NCBI GenBank assembly: GCA_023416585.1
Contig: JAEZHM010000055.1
Span: 1 to 64,000 of the forward strand
DNA length: 64,000 bases
Direction: 5' to 3'
DNA from: Bacillota bacterium
Lineage (GTDB): Bacteria; Bacillota; Clostridia; Christensenellales; Aristaeellaceae
The notes under the pieces are model-generated. The model was not told the origin of the DNA. It saw nothing but the letters and a program-made list of their open reading frames with translations, and did no database searches. Of the stretch, positions 49,874 through 57,429 are shown in pieces (position 1 is the stretch's first letter; every line of letters begins with the position of its first letter). The translations under genes were made by a program, and so were the position numbers.

Positions 49874-50934
49874 TAAAGAGTATAAAAGCAACAAGAATAC
49901 GACGGGGAATCCTTATTCTGATTGTCCTTTTCCTGCTGCTGCTGCGCATAAGCCTCGCTACCCACACCTGGAATACGCTGCCGGATGCCACAGACATTTG
50001 TTTTGTACAGCCTGTGCCCTATTCCCTTTTAGAAAGCAGCGGCGATGAGACCGCCATTGCAAGGGCATATTCCCAAGAGGCCGGTGTTCTGCGTGCGCAT
50101 GCCAGCAGCAACCCAATAGAGGTTGAAGCCATCCAAACCACAGATAAATATGACGACATCTTCCCCTTGGCGTTGATTCGCGGCTCCTATTTTCTTGCGC
50201 CTACTTACTACAACAATATAAAAAGCATAGTAATAAGCGAGGATCTTTCCATATCATTATTTCTTACGGTGGATTGTATCGGTGCTTCCCTATGGTTAGA
50301 TGATAACGAATACAGCGTTTGCGGGATATACCGCTCCGATCATTCCATCCCGCACGAATTGTCAACAAACGGGGTTGACCGCGTGTACACGTCGCATCCT
50401 AATCCCTATGACAGCAAATATGCCATCAATGGCATCATCATAAATACAGCCGCGTTAGGAACGCTTACCTTTGATTATACTTCCGTTTCCGATTACAAAA
50501 CGATGGACTACAGCAACATGAGAGCGGTGCTGCGGCAGCAGGGGCTGCTGCTGGCCTTCTTTACTACAATCCTTGCAGGCGTCTGCTTTTTCAAAGGGTG
50601 CGTCTCACATCACTTTTCAAGCCGCAGGACAGTTTGGATCATAAAGGCAGCAATCGTCATAGCATTCGGCGCAGCCACAATCGTACTTTTTTCACAGTTC
50701 ACCTTTCCCGGCTCCTATTTGCCGCCATCCGGCATTTTCGATTTCCATCACTATCTTTCCACATTTATTGGTCAAGTCCAAATCGCTAACGCCACAAGCA
50801 ACCCCTTGGGCCTTGCCTATTCATACACAGTTCTATTCTGCGCAGCATTGGATGGTATATTATTGCTGATTTTCGGGGTTTGCGCATCCGGGTACATTCA
50901 TACAACGAGTTACTCTAACCATCGGGGCAAGTAG
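49870..50934 (+). CDS. MacB/FtsX-like permease without ATPase domain
   Basis: This 354-residue protein has one N-terminal helix (RGILILIVLFLLLLRISLAT), an extracellular domain of about 190 residues, and three C-terminal helices (LLLAFFTTILAGVCFF, WIIKAAIVIAFGAATIVLF, TVLFCAALDGILLLIFGVCA). This is the 1+3 topology of MacB/FtsX permeases. The extracellular part contains SIVISEDLSISLFLTVDCIG followed by YSVCGIYRSD, matching the MacB periplasmic core pattern VISExLAxxLF...VVGV. No ATPase is fused or adjacent. ATG overlaps the adaptor stop (ATGA), indicating tight coupling of the two. Confidence 0.72.
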   Translation: MIKSIKATRIRRGILILIVLFLLLLRISLATHTWNTLPDATDICFVQPVPYSLLESSGDETAIARAYSQEAGVLRAHASSNPIEVEAIQTTDKYDDIFPLALIRGSYFLAPTYYNNIKSIVISEDLSISLFLTVDCIGASLWLDDNEYSVCGIYRSDHSIPHELSTNGVDRVYTSHPNPYDSKYAINGIIINTAALGTLTFDYTSVSDYKTMDYSNMRAVLRQQGLLLAFFTTILAGVCFFKGCVSHHFSSRRTVWIIKAAIVIAFGAATIVLFSQFTFPGSYLPPSGIFDFHHYLSTFIGQVQIANATSNPLGLAYSYTVLFCAALDGILLLIFGVCASGYIHTTSYSNHRGK

Positions 50935-51021
50935 TATAGCCGCGTAAAATGTACATACTCATATCAAAATAAATATTTCCGGGTACTATTCGACCCTAGC
51001 TAGATGCCCCCACCATTTCAA

Positions 51022-51168
51022 CTATATCCCAAGTTCATCAATCACGCGTTTCATCATTTCATTTTTTTTCAGTTGGTCGATTTGTTGAAACAATTCTAAT
51101 GAACCCTTAATAATGTCTAAACTGAAGGTTGTTTGGTCAAACTTATATTGATAGCGACTAATAATTGA
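51022..51168 (-). pseudogene. C-terminal gene fragment on the minus strand
   Basis: This open stretch of 48 codons has no start and ends in TAG at 51024-51022. It encodes a helical, Lys-rich end: YKFDQTTFSLDIIKGSLELF then QQIDQLKKNEMMKRVIDELG I. It is AT-rich like the following two genes. The family is not recognised; it is probably a remnant truncated when the 51.2-52.9 kb segment arrived. Its 5' end overlaps the promoter of the lipid kinase gene. Confidence 0.35.
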
Positions 51169-51175
51169 TTAAAAT
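51148..51175 (+). promoter_or_regulatory. Promoter for the lipid kinase/PAP2 pair
   Basis: TTGATA (51148-51153), a 16-bp spacer and TAAAAT (51170-51175) are followed by AGGAG at 51181-51185. Confidence 0.5.
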
Positions 51176-51223
51176 GAAAGAGGAGAATTTGGCATAGAAA
51201 TCTACAGGGCAAGAAAGCGCAGT

Positions 51224-52153
51224 TTGCATGCTAAACTCATTTTTAATCCCAATGCCGGTGCAGCCAATGAAGCAACTAAGAAATTCATGGAAGTAGCTGA
51301 AGAGTTACAGGCTATGGATATTAAAACAGAGCCATTTCTAATAGAGCCAAACTGTAATTTGGCGAAAGTCATACAGGAGGCTATTGGACAAGGAATTCGT
51401 TTGTTTATAGCTTGTGGAGGCGACGGTACAGTTTCTTCTGTTGCTAAAGAATTGATAGGGACAAATGCAATTCTTGGCATTATTCCTACCGGCACTCAGA
51501 ATAATATTGCATACAGTCTAGGAATTTCAACAGATATCGCATCATCGGTTGCTACTCTCTCATTAGGCCGGCACATAAAAATAGATATCAGTAAATGTAC
51601 TTGTAACAATCATAGTACACCTTGTATTGAAGTTTGCTCGGTTGGGCTATTTTCATCTATATTTCCATCTACAGATGATATTTTGCATGGTGATTTAACA
51701 CGGATAGGTGATTTTGTAGCTACTATAGCGACCACTCCACCATCTGAAATACATATATTGCTAGATAATGAAATAGAATTCAATTTTACTGGTCATGTGG
51801 TATTGATCTCTAATATGCCTTATATTTTCCGTCATTTTCAAGTAGGCTCCAAAGATTCGTTTAAAGACGGACTAATGGATGTTTTGTTTTTTGCAGATCA
51901 ATCAAAATTAGATTTAATACGACATGCGATTAAAAGCCCGGGGACCGATTTTGAACGAGATCCTCGCATACAGCATTATCGAGCACGCAGTATAACAATT
52001 GACACCGTTCCTGCTATGCCAATTATGGCAGATGGCGTAAAGATTGGTGAGGGTTCAGTCAAACTAGATATTGCGAAACGTGCTCTGTCAGTATTGGTGC
52101 CTGCAGGGGAAACCAAAGACATAACTAAATCAGGTGATAGTTATGAGAAATAG
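51224..52153 (+). CDS. Diacylglycerol/lipid kinase family protein (DagK/YegS-like)
   Basis: This protein of about 309 residues belongs to the DAGK catalytic family: AKLIFNPNAG at the start, ACGGDGTVSSVAKEL (nucleotide loop) and PTGTQNNIAYSLGI (usual form PxGTxNDFA), then a beta-sandwich domain with MPIMADGVKIG. It phosphorylates a lipid such as diacylglycerol or undecaprenol. The start is uncertain: TTG 51224 has no ribosome site, while AGGAG at 51181 is ideally placed for codon 51194, which is ATA. Codon use is AT-rich, unlike most of the window. The PAP2 gene overlaps by 11 bp. Confidence 0.85.
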   Translation: MHAKLIFNPNAGAANEATKKFMEVAEELQAMDIKTEPFLIEPNCNLAKVIQEAIGQGIRLFIACGGDGTVSSVAKELIGTNAILGIIPTGTQNNIAYSLGISTDIASSVATLSLGRHIKIDISKCTCNNHSTPCIEVCSVGLFSSIFPSTDDILHGDLTRIGDFVATIATTPPSEIHILLDNEIEFNFTGHVVLISNMPYIFRHFQVGSKDSFKDGLMDVLFFADQSKLDLIRHAIKSPGTDFERDPRIQHYRARSITIDTVPAMPIMADGVKIGEGSVKLDIAKRALSVLVPAGETKDITKSGDSYEK

Positions 52154-52940
52154 AAGTACAAAACCAATAAAAGAGATTAACATTCCAGAATTACAAGTTC
52201 CGGATGTTTTCAAAAAACTTATTGCTTGGACGAGTCGTGTTAAGCATCTTTATTGGATAGTAATTCTTGTAATTATTTTGGTATTTACATCCATGCAAAT
52301 GCCCCATGATTTTTGGGCAAAATTATGGGTTGCTATAAAAGCAAATTCAGCCTTAGTAACTCTGTTAATTATTTTTAGTCTAGTAACCATCTCGGTTACT
52401 TGGAATGAAGGTCAAAAAGCTGATGAGTGGGTTTTCTTGTTTTTTAATTCACGCGGGAAACGCCCTCCATTATTGGATTGGTTCATGCTGGGGCTTACTC
52501 AGCTTGGACATTTTATTTTTGCAGTAATGCTCGCACTGATATTTTACTTTACCGAAAGCAAGTTTTTTGCCTATTCACTTATTTTTGGCGTAATCACTTT
52601 AGGGCTAATGATTGATATAATAAAAGTATATATTCGCCGTGCCAGACCATATATCAAGTTGAAAACGATACGCATTGTCGGTTCTAAGGCAAGTGGAAGA
52701 TCATTCCCAAGCGGCCATACGGGCCAAGCATTTTTCTTGGCTTCACTAATTGTGCACTATTATCATGTTAATGTTTATCTATGGATATTATTGTACGCTA
52801 CTGCTTTATTGGTTGGAATTACACGAATTTATGTTGGGATGCACTACCCAAGAGATGTTTTAGCTGGGGCTATACTTGGTACAGCGTGGGGTATTGTTGG
52901 TGTTATGGTTAATGGTTATATGCTTTTTCCGAACCAATAA
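52143..52940 (+). CDS. PAP2-family lipid phosphatase
   Basis: This protein of about 265 residues has six helices and the three phosphatase motifs: KVYIRRARP, SFPSGHTGQ (nucleophile-assisting His) and RIYVGMHYPRDVLAG (catalytic His and Asp). It dephosphorylates phosphatidate or undecaprenyl pyrophosphate on the outer face of the membrane. It is paired with the lipid kinase gene; together they could cycle diacylglycerol and phosphatidate. ATG 52143 follows AGGTGAT; the genes overlap by 11 bp. The pair is strongly AT-rich, suggesting transfer. Confidence 0.88.
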   Translation: MRNRSTKPIKEINIPELQVPDVFKKLIAWTSRVKHLYWIVILVIILVFTSMQMPHDFWAKLWVAIKANSALVTLLIIFSLVTISVTWNEGQKADEWVFLFFNSRGKRPPLLDWFMLGLTQLGHFIFAVMLALIFYFTESKFFAYSLIFGVITLGLMIDIIKVYIRRARPYIKLKTIRIVGSKASGRSFPSGHTGQAFFLASLIVHYYHVNVYLWILLYATALLVGITRIYVGMHYPRDVLAGAILGTAWGIVGVMVNGYMLFPNQ

Positions 52941-53114
52941 GGTTTCTTGTCGCCTTTAATACAAAGGATTATAAGGGCTTGGCGGCGTAAACAGAGGAAA
53001 AGCCAATTAAACAAAAGCTTTTGAGATCATCTTCTGACATCAAAAGCCATTATCTCGAAATACTGTGTGATTAGCTGAAGATGTTTGCCGCGCCACATTC
53101 AAGCAATGCGTATC

Positions 53115-54026
53115 TCATTTATCTTCGCCTATGAGGTCCTCTTGCGTTCCTAACTCGTAGGAAATCCCCAGAGCCTCAGCCTTCATAAAACCACGAACGG
53201 CTTGCCCATCCAATATAGTTTCCACATAGGCCCAGGAATAGCGGTTTTGGTATTCGCTGAGGTAATAAACCTGACTTCCGCTGGGCAGCTTGGTAATGGT
53301 TGTGAAGGACATGGCGGGATCGTCAGTAAGGCTAGCGCTTTCCAGCAATGTAACGGGAGTGTAATCAAAATTCAGCATTGGCACAGAATTTAGATGATCT
53401 TTCATTTTATTCCCCTCGATGTATCCGACCCGTACACTGCCGTTATTTGTTAAATACATGATCAGCAGCCAGCCCCCATCCCATCCGGCTGCATATACCG
53501 CCCCATTGGTACTGACAGTAGCTTTCCCTTTGGCTCCCCGATATGAATTCAGGTCAGGAGCGGAGTATACAGGGAACTTCTGATTCGGCTTCATTTCAAT
53601 TGAAAAGAAACCACTGAGTACGTCAAAATTATCTTCGATATAATCCCGATAATTCTTACCGCTGGGGTTTTGGGTTCCTAGTTTGCGCATTTCATCGCGT
53701 ACAACTTTCACTAGCTGCTCGTTATCCCACTCCAGGCCACTGAGTTGAGAATAGCAGGCTCGTTGGTTGTTGGGATCCTCATTGGGAGTATACCATGGCC
53801 GATCGTTGAAGTAATTGTAGTATTTCTTACCCACCTCAAAGTTGTAACCATGTCGAGCAAAAATCTCATTAAGAATAAATCCTAGGGATTCGAAATTCCA
53901 CTCCCACAACTCAGAATAGGTCAGATACCGGATGTTGCTATCTGGAATGATGTATTGTCCACCCGCAAAGGCAACCATTGGAAACAGAGTTATTAACACT
54001 AGAACTGAGATGATCTTCTTCCACAT
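53115..54026 (-). CDS. Exported YARHG-domain protein with SH3-like repeats
   Basis: This protein of about 303 residues has a signal peptide at residues 1-21 (MWKKIISVLVLITLFPMVAFA). The YARHG domain (about 25-100) contains NEIFARHGYNFEVGKKYYNY, a close match to the domain name motif, and DRPWYTP. Two SH3b-like regions follow (FPVYSAPDLNSYRGAKGKAT ... GGWLLIMYLTNNGSVRVGYI, then TTITKLPSGSQVYYLSEYQN). The domain is extracellular and of unknown function, often in cell-wall contexts. ATG 54026 has AAGGAAG 8 nt upstream. Confidence 0.8.
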   Translation of the reverse strand: MWKKIISVLVLITLFPMVAFAGGQYIIPDSNIRYLTYSELWEWNFESLGFILNEIFARHGYNFEVGKKYYNYFNDRPWYTPNEDPNNQRACYSQLSGLEWDNEQLVKVVRDEMRKLGTQNPSGKNYRDYIEDNFDVLSGFFSIEMKPNQKFPVYSAPDLNSYRGAKGKATVSTNGAVYAAGWDGGWLLIMYLTNNGSVRVGYIEGNKMKDHLNSVPMLNFDYTPVTLLESASLTDDPAMSFTTITKLPSGSQVYYLSEYQNRYSWAYVETILDGQAVRGFMKAEALGISYELGTQEDLIGEDK

Positions 54027-54217
54027 GATACATCTTCCTTTTCCTAAAATCATTTTGAGCATGGCCTTTCGCTGTTTTTGCGAGTGCCGTATTTCGTGGG
54101 AGCCTGTTGTAAAAGACGTGCTAAAATCTGACCTGTCTTAACCATGAGCTATGTTAAGTAGTAATCTCCATTAATTGTATATATTTTACTTTGCTATATG
54201 TGGATTGTCAATAATGA

Positions 54218-54390
54218 CGGTCGTGCGGTTGCCTGCCCTAAAAGTGGTATGGGCAAGTTTAGGGCCCGAAGCTCAGCGGGTAGGCGTTACTGTCTTAGAA
54301 CAGCAGGTTGACGCCGATAAATCCCGCCTTTCGTGGGAGTGAAGTCTCCGCCTGGGCAAACCGGTTCCCGTGTAATGATGCACATCCCCC
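54218..54390 (+). ncRNA. Structured RNA resembling HEARO/omega-RNA (IscB-associated), orphan
   Basis: At least four consecutive stems are visible: TGCCC/GGGCA (54234-54255), CCCG-AAGCTCAG-CGGG (54265-54280), GGCGT(TA-CTGT...ACAG)ACGCC (54283-54315) and TCCCGC-CTTTC-GTGGGA (54322-54338). They are followed by GGGCAAACCGGTTCCCGTGT. The left edge abuts ATGA (54214-54217), the insertion target described for HEARO elements. No IscB-type ORF follows; the downstream 54391-54619 has no gene. The assignment rests on remembered resemblance and on the fold, so another transposon-associated RNA is possible. Confidence 0.5.
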
Positions 54391-54619
54391 TTGAAAATTA
54401 TGATACCATAACACGCTTTCCCAGCCTCTGTGTATTTATATCAACTAATGTCCCTTAAGACATGAGAGAAAGCCCGCAAGCCCTTATAATGAAAGGGTGA
54501 GAGGGCCACTTATAACGGCATGCTATTGTCTATTTTGACGCAACTGGTAGTAAAGGCGGTAGTAGTCCTTTCATGCAGATGAAAAAAACTGTATTATTTA
54601 GCTGAAGTCCCTCTGGCTC

Positions 54620-55462
54620 TTAGACTGGTTCTGCCCCCAATCGCTCAGGATCATATACCATTCCGCCGATATCAAATAGCGCACACAGCCCATCGTCCAA
54701 AAAGCAATGATATGGTTTCCCTTTCAGCTCTCCGCTAAGGATTGCCTTTATCCCAGCCGCGTAGACAGAAAGCACATACGGTTCCAGATGATAGATAGGC
54801 CAATGGAAGGGATTGTCTTCTTTGCCGTGCGAGGGAAAAACCTCCTTGATTTGTTTTTCAAGAGCTGCCAGCCTTCTGATGGATGCTTCGTAAACGCATA
54901 ATGGCGAAGAGCGTTTGAGCTGCCCCCATACCTGCCATGTCAAAACCATATCACCGCTGAACAAATACCCATTTGCCCTGTCCCAAAGGCATATGCTTCC
55001 AACCGTATGGCCTGGGGTTTCCAGAACATCCAGCTTGATTCCGCCCAGATCTATGATGTCTCCATCGGAAAGCGGGATCACGTTTCTGCACGGCTGAGGA
55101 TTCCAATTCTCTATAACGCGTATATCGTTTATACGTTGGCTTTCTAAAAAGAAATTCCGTTTATATTTTTCAAGCAGGTCAGCTTTAAGGGGCGCATGGC
55201 TAAATGGCTCGTCCATTCTTCCAACGAAGACCTGATTAAACTGTCCATTGCCGCTATTATGATCGCCATGCGCATGGGTATTTGCAACAATCATTTCTTT
55301 TCCGGGACACAACTGGCCAACAAGCTGCTTCAAGTCGATCAGGCCAAAGCCGGTATCAAGCAGCAAGACACGTTCAGAGCCTTCATAGATATACAGGGTC
55401 GTACGGCCGATTTCATCTACAGCCCATAGATTCTCTTTGATCCGATATACTTTTGCAATCAT
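54620..55462 (-). CDS. MBL-fold metallohydrolase
   Basis: This 280-residue metallo-beta-lactamase-fold hydrolase has all metal ligands: His63, His65, Asp67 and His68 (THAHGDH), His152 (PGHTVGS), Asp171 (FSGDMV) and His212 (FPSHGKED). The layout is of the glyoxalase II/quorum-quenching lactonase type. It is separated from the permease gene by a strong terminator, so it may be only partly co-expressed with the GDPD operon. The substrate is unknown; a phosphodiester or ester is plausible from context. Confidence 0.85.
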   Translation of the reverse strand: MIAKVYRIKENLWAVDEIGRTTLYIYEGSERVLLLDTGFGLIDLKQLVGQLCPGKEMIVANTHAHGDHNSGNGQFNQVFVGRMDEPFSHAPLKADLLEKYKRNFFLESQRINDIRVIENWNPQPCRNVIPLSDGDIIDLGGIKLDVLETPGHTVGSICLWDRANGYLFSGDMVLTWQVWGQLKRSSPLCVYEASIRRLAALEKQIKEVFPSHGKEDNPFHWPIYHLEPYVLSVYAAGIKAILSGELKGKPYHCFLDDGLCALFDIGGMVYDPERLGAEPV

Positions 55463-55505
55463 AATGCCATCCTCAGTCCTTTGCTTTCTTCCGATGAAAA
55501 TGGGA

Positions 55506-55531
55506 AAGGGCTTCTGTCAGCAGAAGCCCTT
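55506..55531 (-). terminator. Terminator between the permease and MBL genes
   Basis: AAGGGCTTCTG (55506-55516) and CAGAAGCCCTT (55521-55531) form a perfect 11-bp stem with a 4-nt loop. On the minus strand it is followed by TCCCATTTTC. It lies just after the 55539 permease stop. Confidence 0.75.
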
Positions 55532-55538
55532 CTAGCCA

Positions 55539-56423
55539 TTAACCTTTGATAGAACCCATCATAATTCCCTTTTCGAAGAAACGCTGGATCATCGGGTAAA
55601 TAATCAGCAAAGGCACGGCCGATACAACGATGATTGCGAACTTCAATGCCGCATAGATCATCATGGTGTTAGGATCATTCACGCCAATCGTCTCCGACAT
55701 GTCGCCCATTTGGCTAAGCAGCAGGATCTGACGGAGGATCACCTGCAAAGGATGAAGCTCCACCTTGCGCAGATAGAGCATCGCGTCGAAGTAGGAGTTC
55801 CAATGTCCTACGAAATAGTAAAGAGCGATAACGATCAGTATCGATTTGCTAAGAGGCAGTATGATCCTGAACAGTGTGCCTAAGGGTGTGCAGCCATCAA
55901 TGTCTGCTGCCTCCCTCATCTCTGCGGGGATGGAGTGCATGAAATAATTACGCATGATCAGCATGTTTGTCGCATTGATTGCACCTGGTATAATCACAGC
56001 CAAGGGCGAGTTCAGCAGGCCGAGATTCTTGACATTGATGTATGAGGGAATCATGCCGCCGGAGAAAAACAGCGTGAAGGTGATCATGAAGGTGATGACA
56101 TTGCGGCCTTTGAAATCTTTCAAAGACAGGGGATAGGCTGCCATGATCGTTAGCAGCACATTCAGCGTCGTACCAACCAAAGAGTACAGAATCGTGTTTC
56201 GATAGCCAACCAGAATATTCGCGCTGTGAAGGACCTTTCGGTATGCATCGGCCGAAAATCCGACCGGGAAGAACCATACCTTGCCGTTCAATATGTTGAT
56301 TGGCTCTGAAAACGAGGCGCTCAAGACATAAATCAAAGGATATAGTGTTATGACTGCAATCAAAACAGCGATGATATTGATGATCCGCTGGAATGCAATG
56401 TCGTTGCATGACCTTTCTTTCAT
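55539..56423 (-). CDS. CUT1 ABC transporter permease, LplC/YtcP-like
   Basis: This protein of about 294 residues has six helices. Seen: IINIIAVLIAVITLYPLIYV, the motif SFSEPINILNGKVWFFPVGF typical of the LplC group, EAA loop EMREAADIDGCTPLGTLFRI (about residue 190) and the C-terminus FFEKGIMMGSIKG. ATG 56423 has AGGAGG 7 nt upstream. It pairs with the 56438 permease, and no ATPase gene is present. Confidence 0.9.
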   Translation of the reverse strand: MKERSCNDIAFQRIINIIAVLIAVITLYPLIYVLSASFSEPINILNGKVWFFPVGFSADAYRKVLHSANILVGYRNTILYSLVGTTLNVLLTIMAAYPLSLKDFKGRNVITFMITFTLFFSGGMIPSYINVKNLGLLNSPLAVIIPGAINATNMLIMRNYFMHSIPAEMREAADIDGCTPLGTLFRIILPLSKSILIVIALYYFVGHWNSYFDAMLYLRKVELHPLQVILRQILLLSQMGDMSETIGVNDPNTMMIYAALKFAIIVVSAVPLLIIYPMIQRFFEKGIMMGSIKG

Positions 56424-56437
56424 CTTCATCCCTCCTC

Positions 56438-57352
56438 TCACCACAGGCTCGTGTCGGATACACGCCTGGAAATACCATTGACAATCAACAGCATGGTAAA
56501 ACTGACGATAGAGTTGAACAGCCCGATTGCCGTCGCGTAGTCATACTGCAAATCTTGAAGGCCGATTTTGTACGTGTATGTTGAAATAACCTCGGAAACG
56601 TTCAGGTTCAAGTCTGTCTGCATCGCGAAAACCTTCTCGAATCCAATGTTCATGACTTTGCCGCATTCCAGAATGAGCATGATGATTATTGTCGGCAGAA
56701 TACCCGGCAATGTCACATGCAGCAGCTGTTGAAAACGGCTTGCGCCGTCTACTTTGGCCGCTTCATACAAAGAAGGGTCAATAGCCGCCAATGCTGAAAT
56801 AAATATGATTGCATTCCAGCCACAGTCTTGCCAAACACCTGATAGTACGTACATACCGCGAAAGTATCGGCCAAGGCCCATCAGATAGAGGCCGTCTTCC
56901 GTGATGCCAAGGTTCATCAGCAGTTTGTTCAAAATGCCTGTTGATGGAGAGCACATCGCTGTCAGCATGCCGATGACAACGATTGTTGAAATAAAGTGGG
57001 GAGCATAGGTGATTGTTTGCAGGGCCTTTTTTGCCCTTTTGCCGCGCATTTCATTGACGATCAGCGCCAGCACAATAGGCAGCGGAAAGCTGAACAGCAG
57101 CGACAGGAAGCTCAGATACAACGTGTTGAAGATAATTGTGGACGCCTGGGCGCTTGCAAAGAAACGATCAAAATGTTTGAGGCCTACCCAGGGGCTGTCC
57201 CAGATGCCCATACTGAACTTGAAATTACGGAATGCAATCTGCGCGCCCAGCATAGGGTTATATTTAAATAAGACATAGTACAGGATTACCGGTATGAGGA
57301 TCAGATACAACTGCCAGTACTTCCTGATGGAACGGCGCAAATCTCTTGCCAT
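56438..57352 (-). CDS. CUT1 ABC transporter permease, LplB/YtePQ-like
   Basis: This protein of about 304 residues opens with YWQLYLILIPVILYYVLFKY and NPMLGAQIAFRNFKFSMGIW, both hallmarks of the LplB group. The EAA loop reads LYEAAKVDGASRFQQLLHVT (about residue 205). ATG 57352 was chosen because GGAG lies about 10 nt upstream. The gene is preceded by a strong hairpin separating it from the SBP gene. Confidence 0.9.
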   Translation of the reverse strand: MARDLRRSIRKYWQLYLILIPVILYYVLFKYNPMLGAQIAFRNFKFSMGIWDSPWVGLKHFDRFFASAQASTIIFNTLYLSFLSLLFSFPLPIVLALIVNEMRGKRAKKALQTITYAPHFISTIVVIGMLTAMCSPSTGILNKLLMNLGITEDGLYLMGLGRYFRGMYVLSGVWQDCGWNAIIFISALAAIDPSLYEAAKVDGASRFQQLLHVTLPGILPTIIIMLILECGKVMNIGFEKVFAMQTDLNLNVSEVISTYTYKIGLQDLQYDYATAIGLFNSIVSFTMLLIVNGISRRVSDTSLW

Positions 57353-57380
57353 AATTTTCACTCCTGTCGTTATCAAGGAG

Positions 57381-57413
57381 GTGGCGGGGTTGCTTAATCA
57401 GCAGCCCCGCCAC
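57381..57413 (-). terminator. Strong hairpin between SBP and permease genes
   Basis: GTGGCGGGG-TTGCT pairs with AGCAG-CCCCGCCAC (14 bp including one G-T) around TAATC. It lies between the SBP stop (57430) and permease start (57352). It lacks a long U-run, so it probably causes partial termination or protects the SBP mRNA. Confidence 0.6.
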
Positions 57414-57429
57414 GAATACCGGATCAGAA

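Noticed and set aside
54218..54390. tmRNA, SRP RNA or riboswitch
   Set aside because: No tRNA-like domain or tag frame, no SRP helix 8 pattern, and the only downstream gene is on the opposite strand, so a cis-regulatory role is unlikely.
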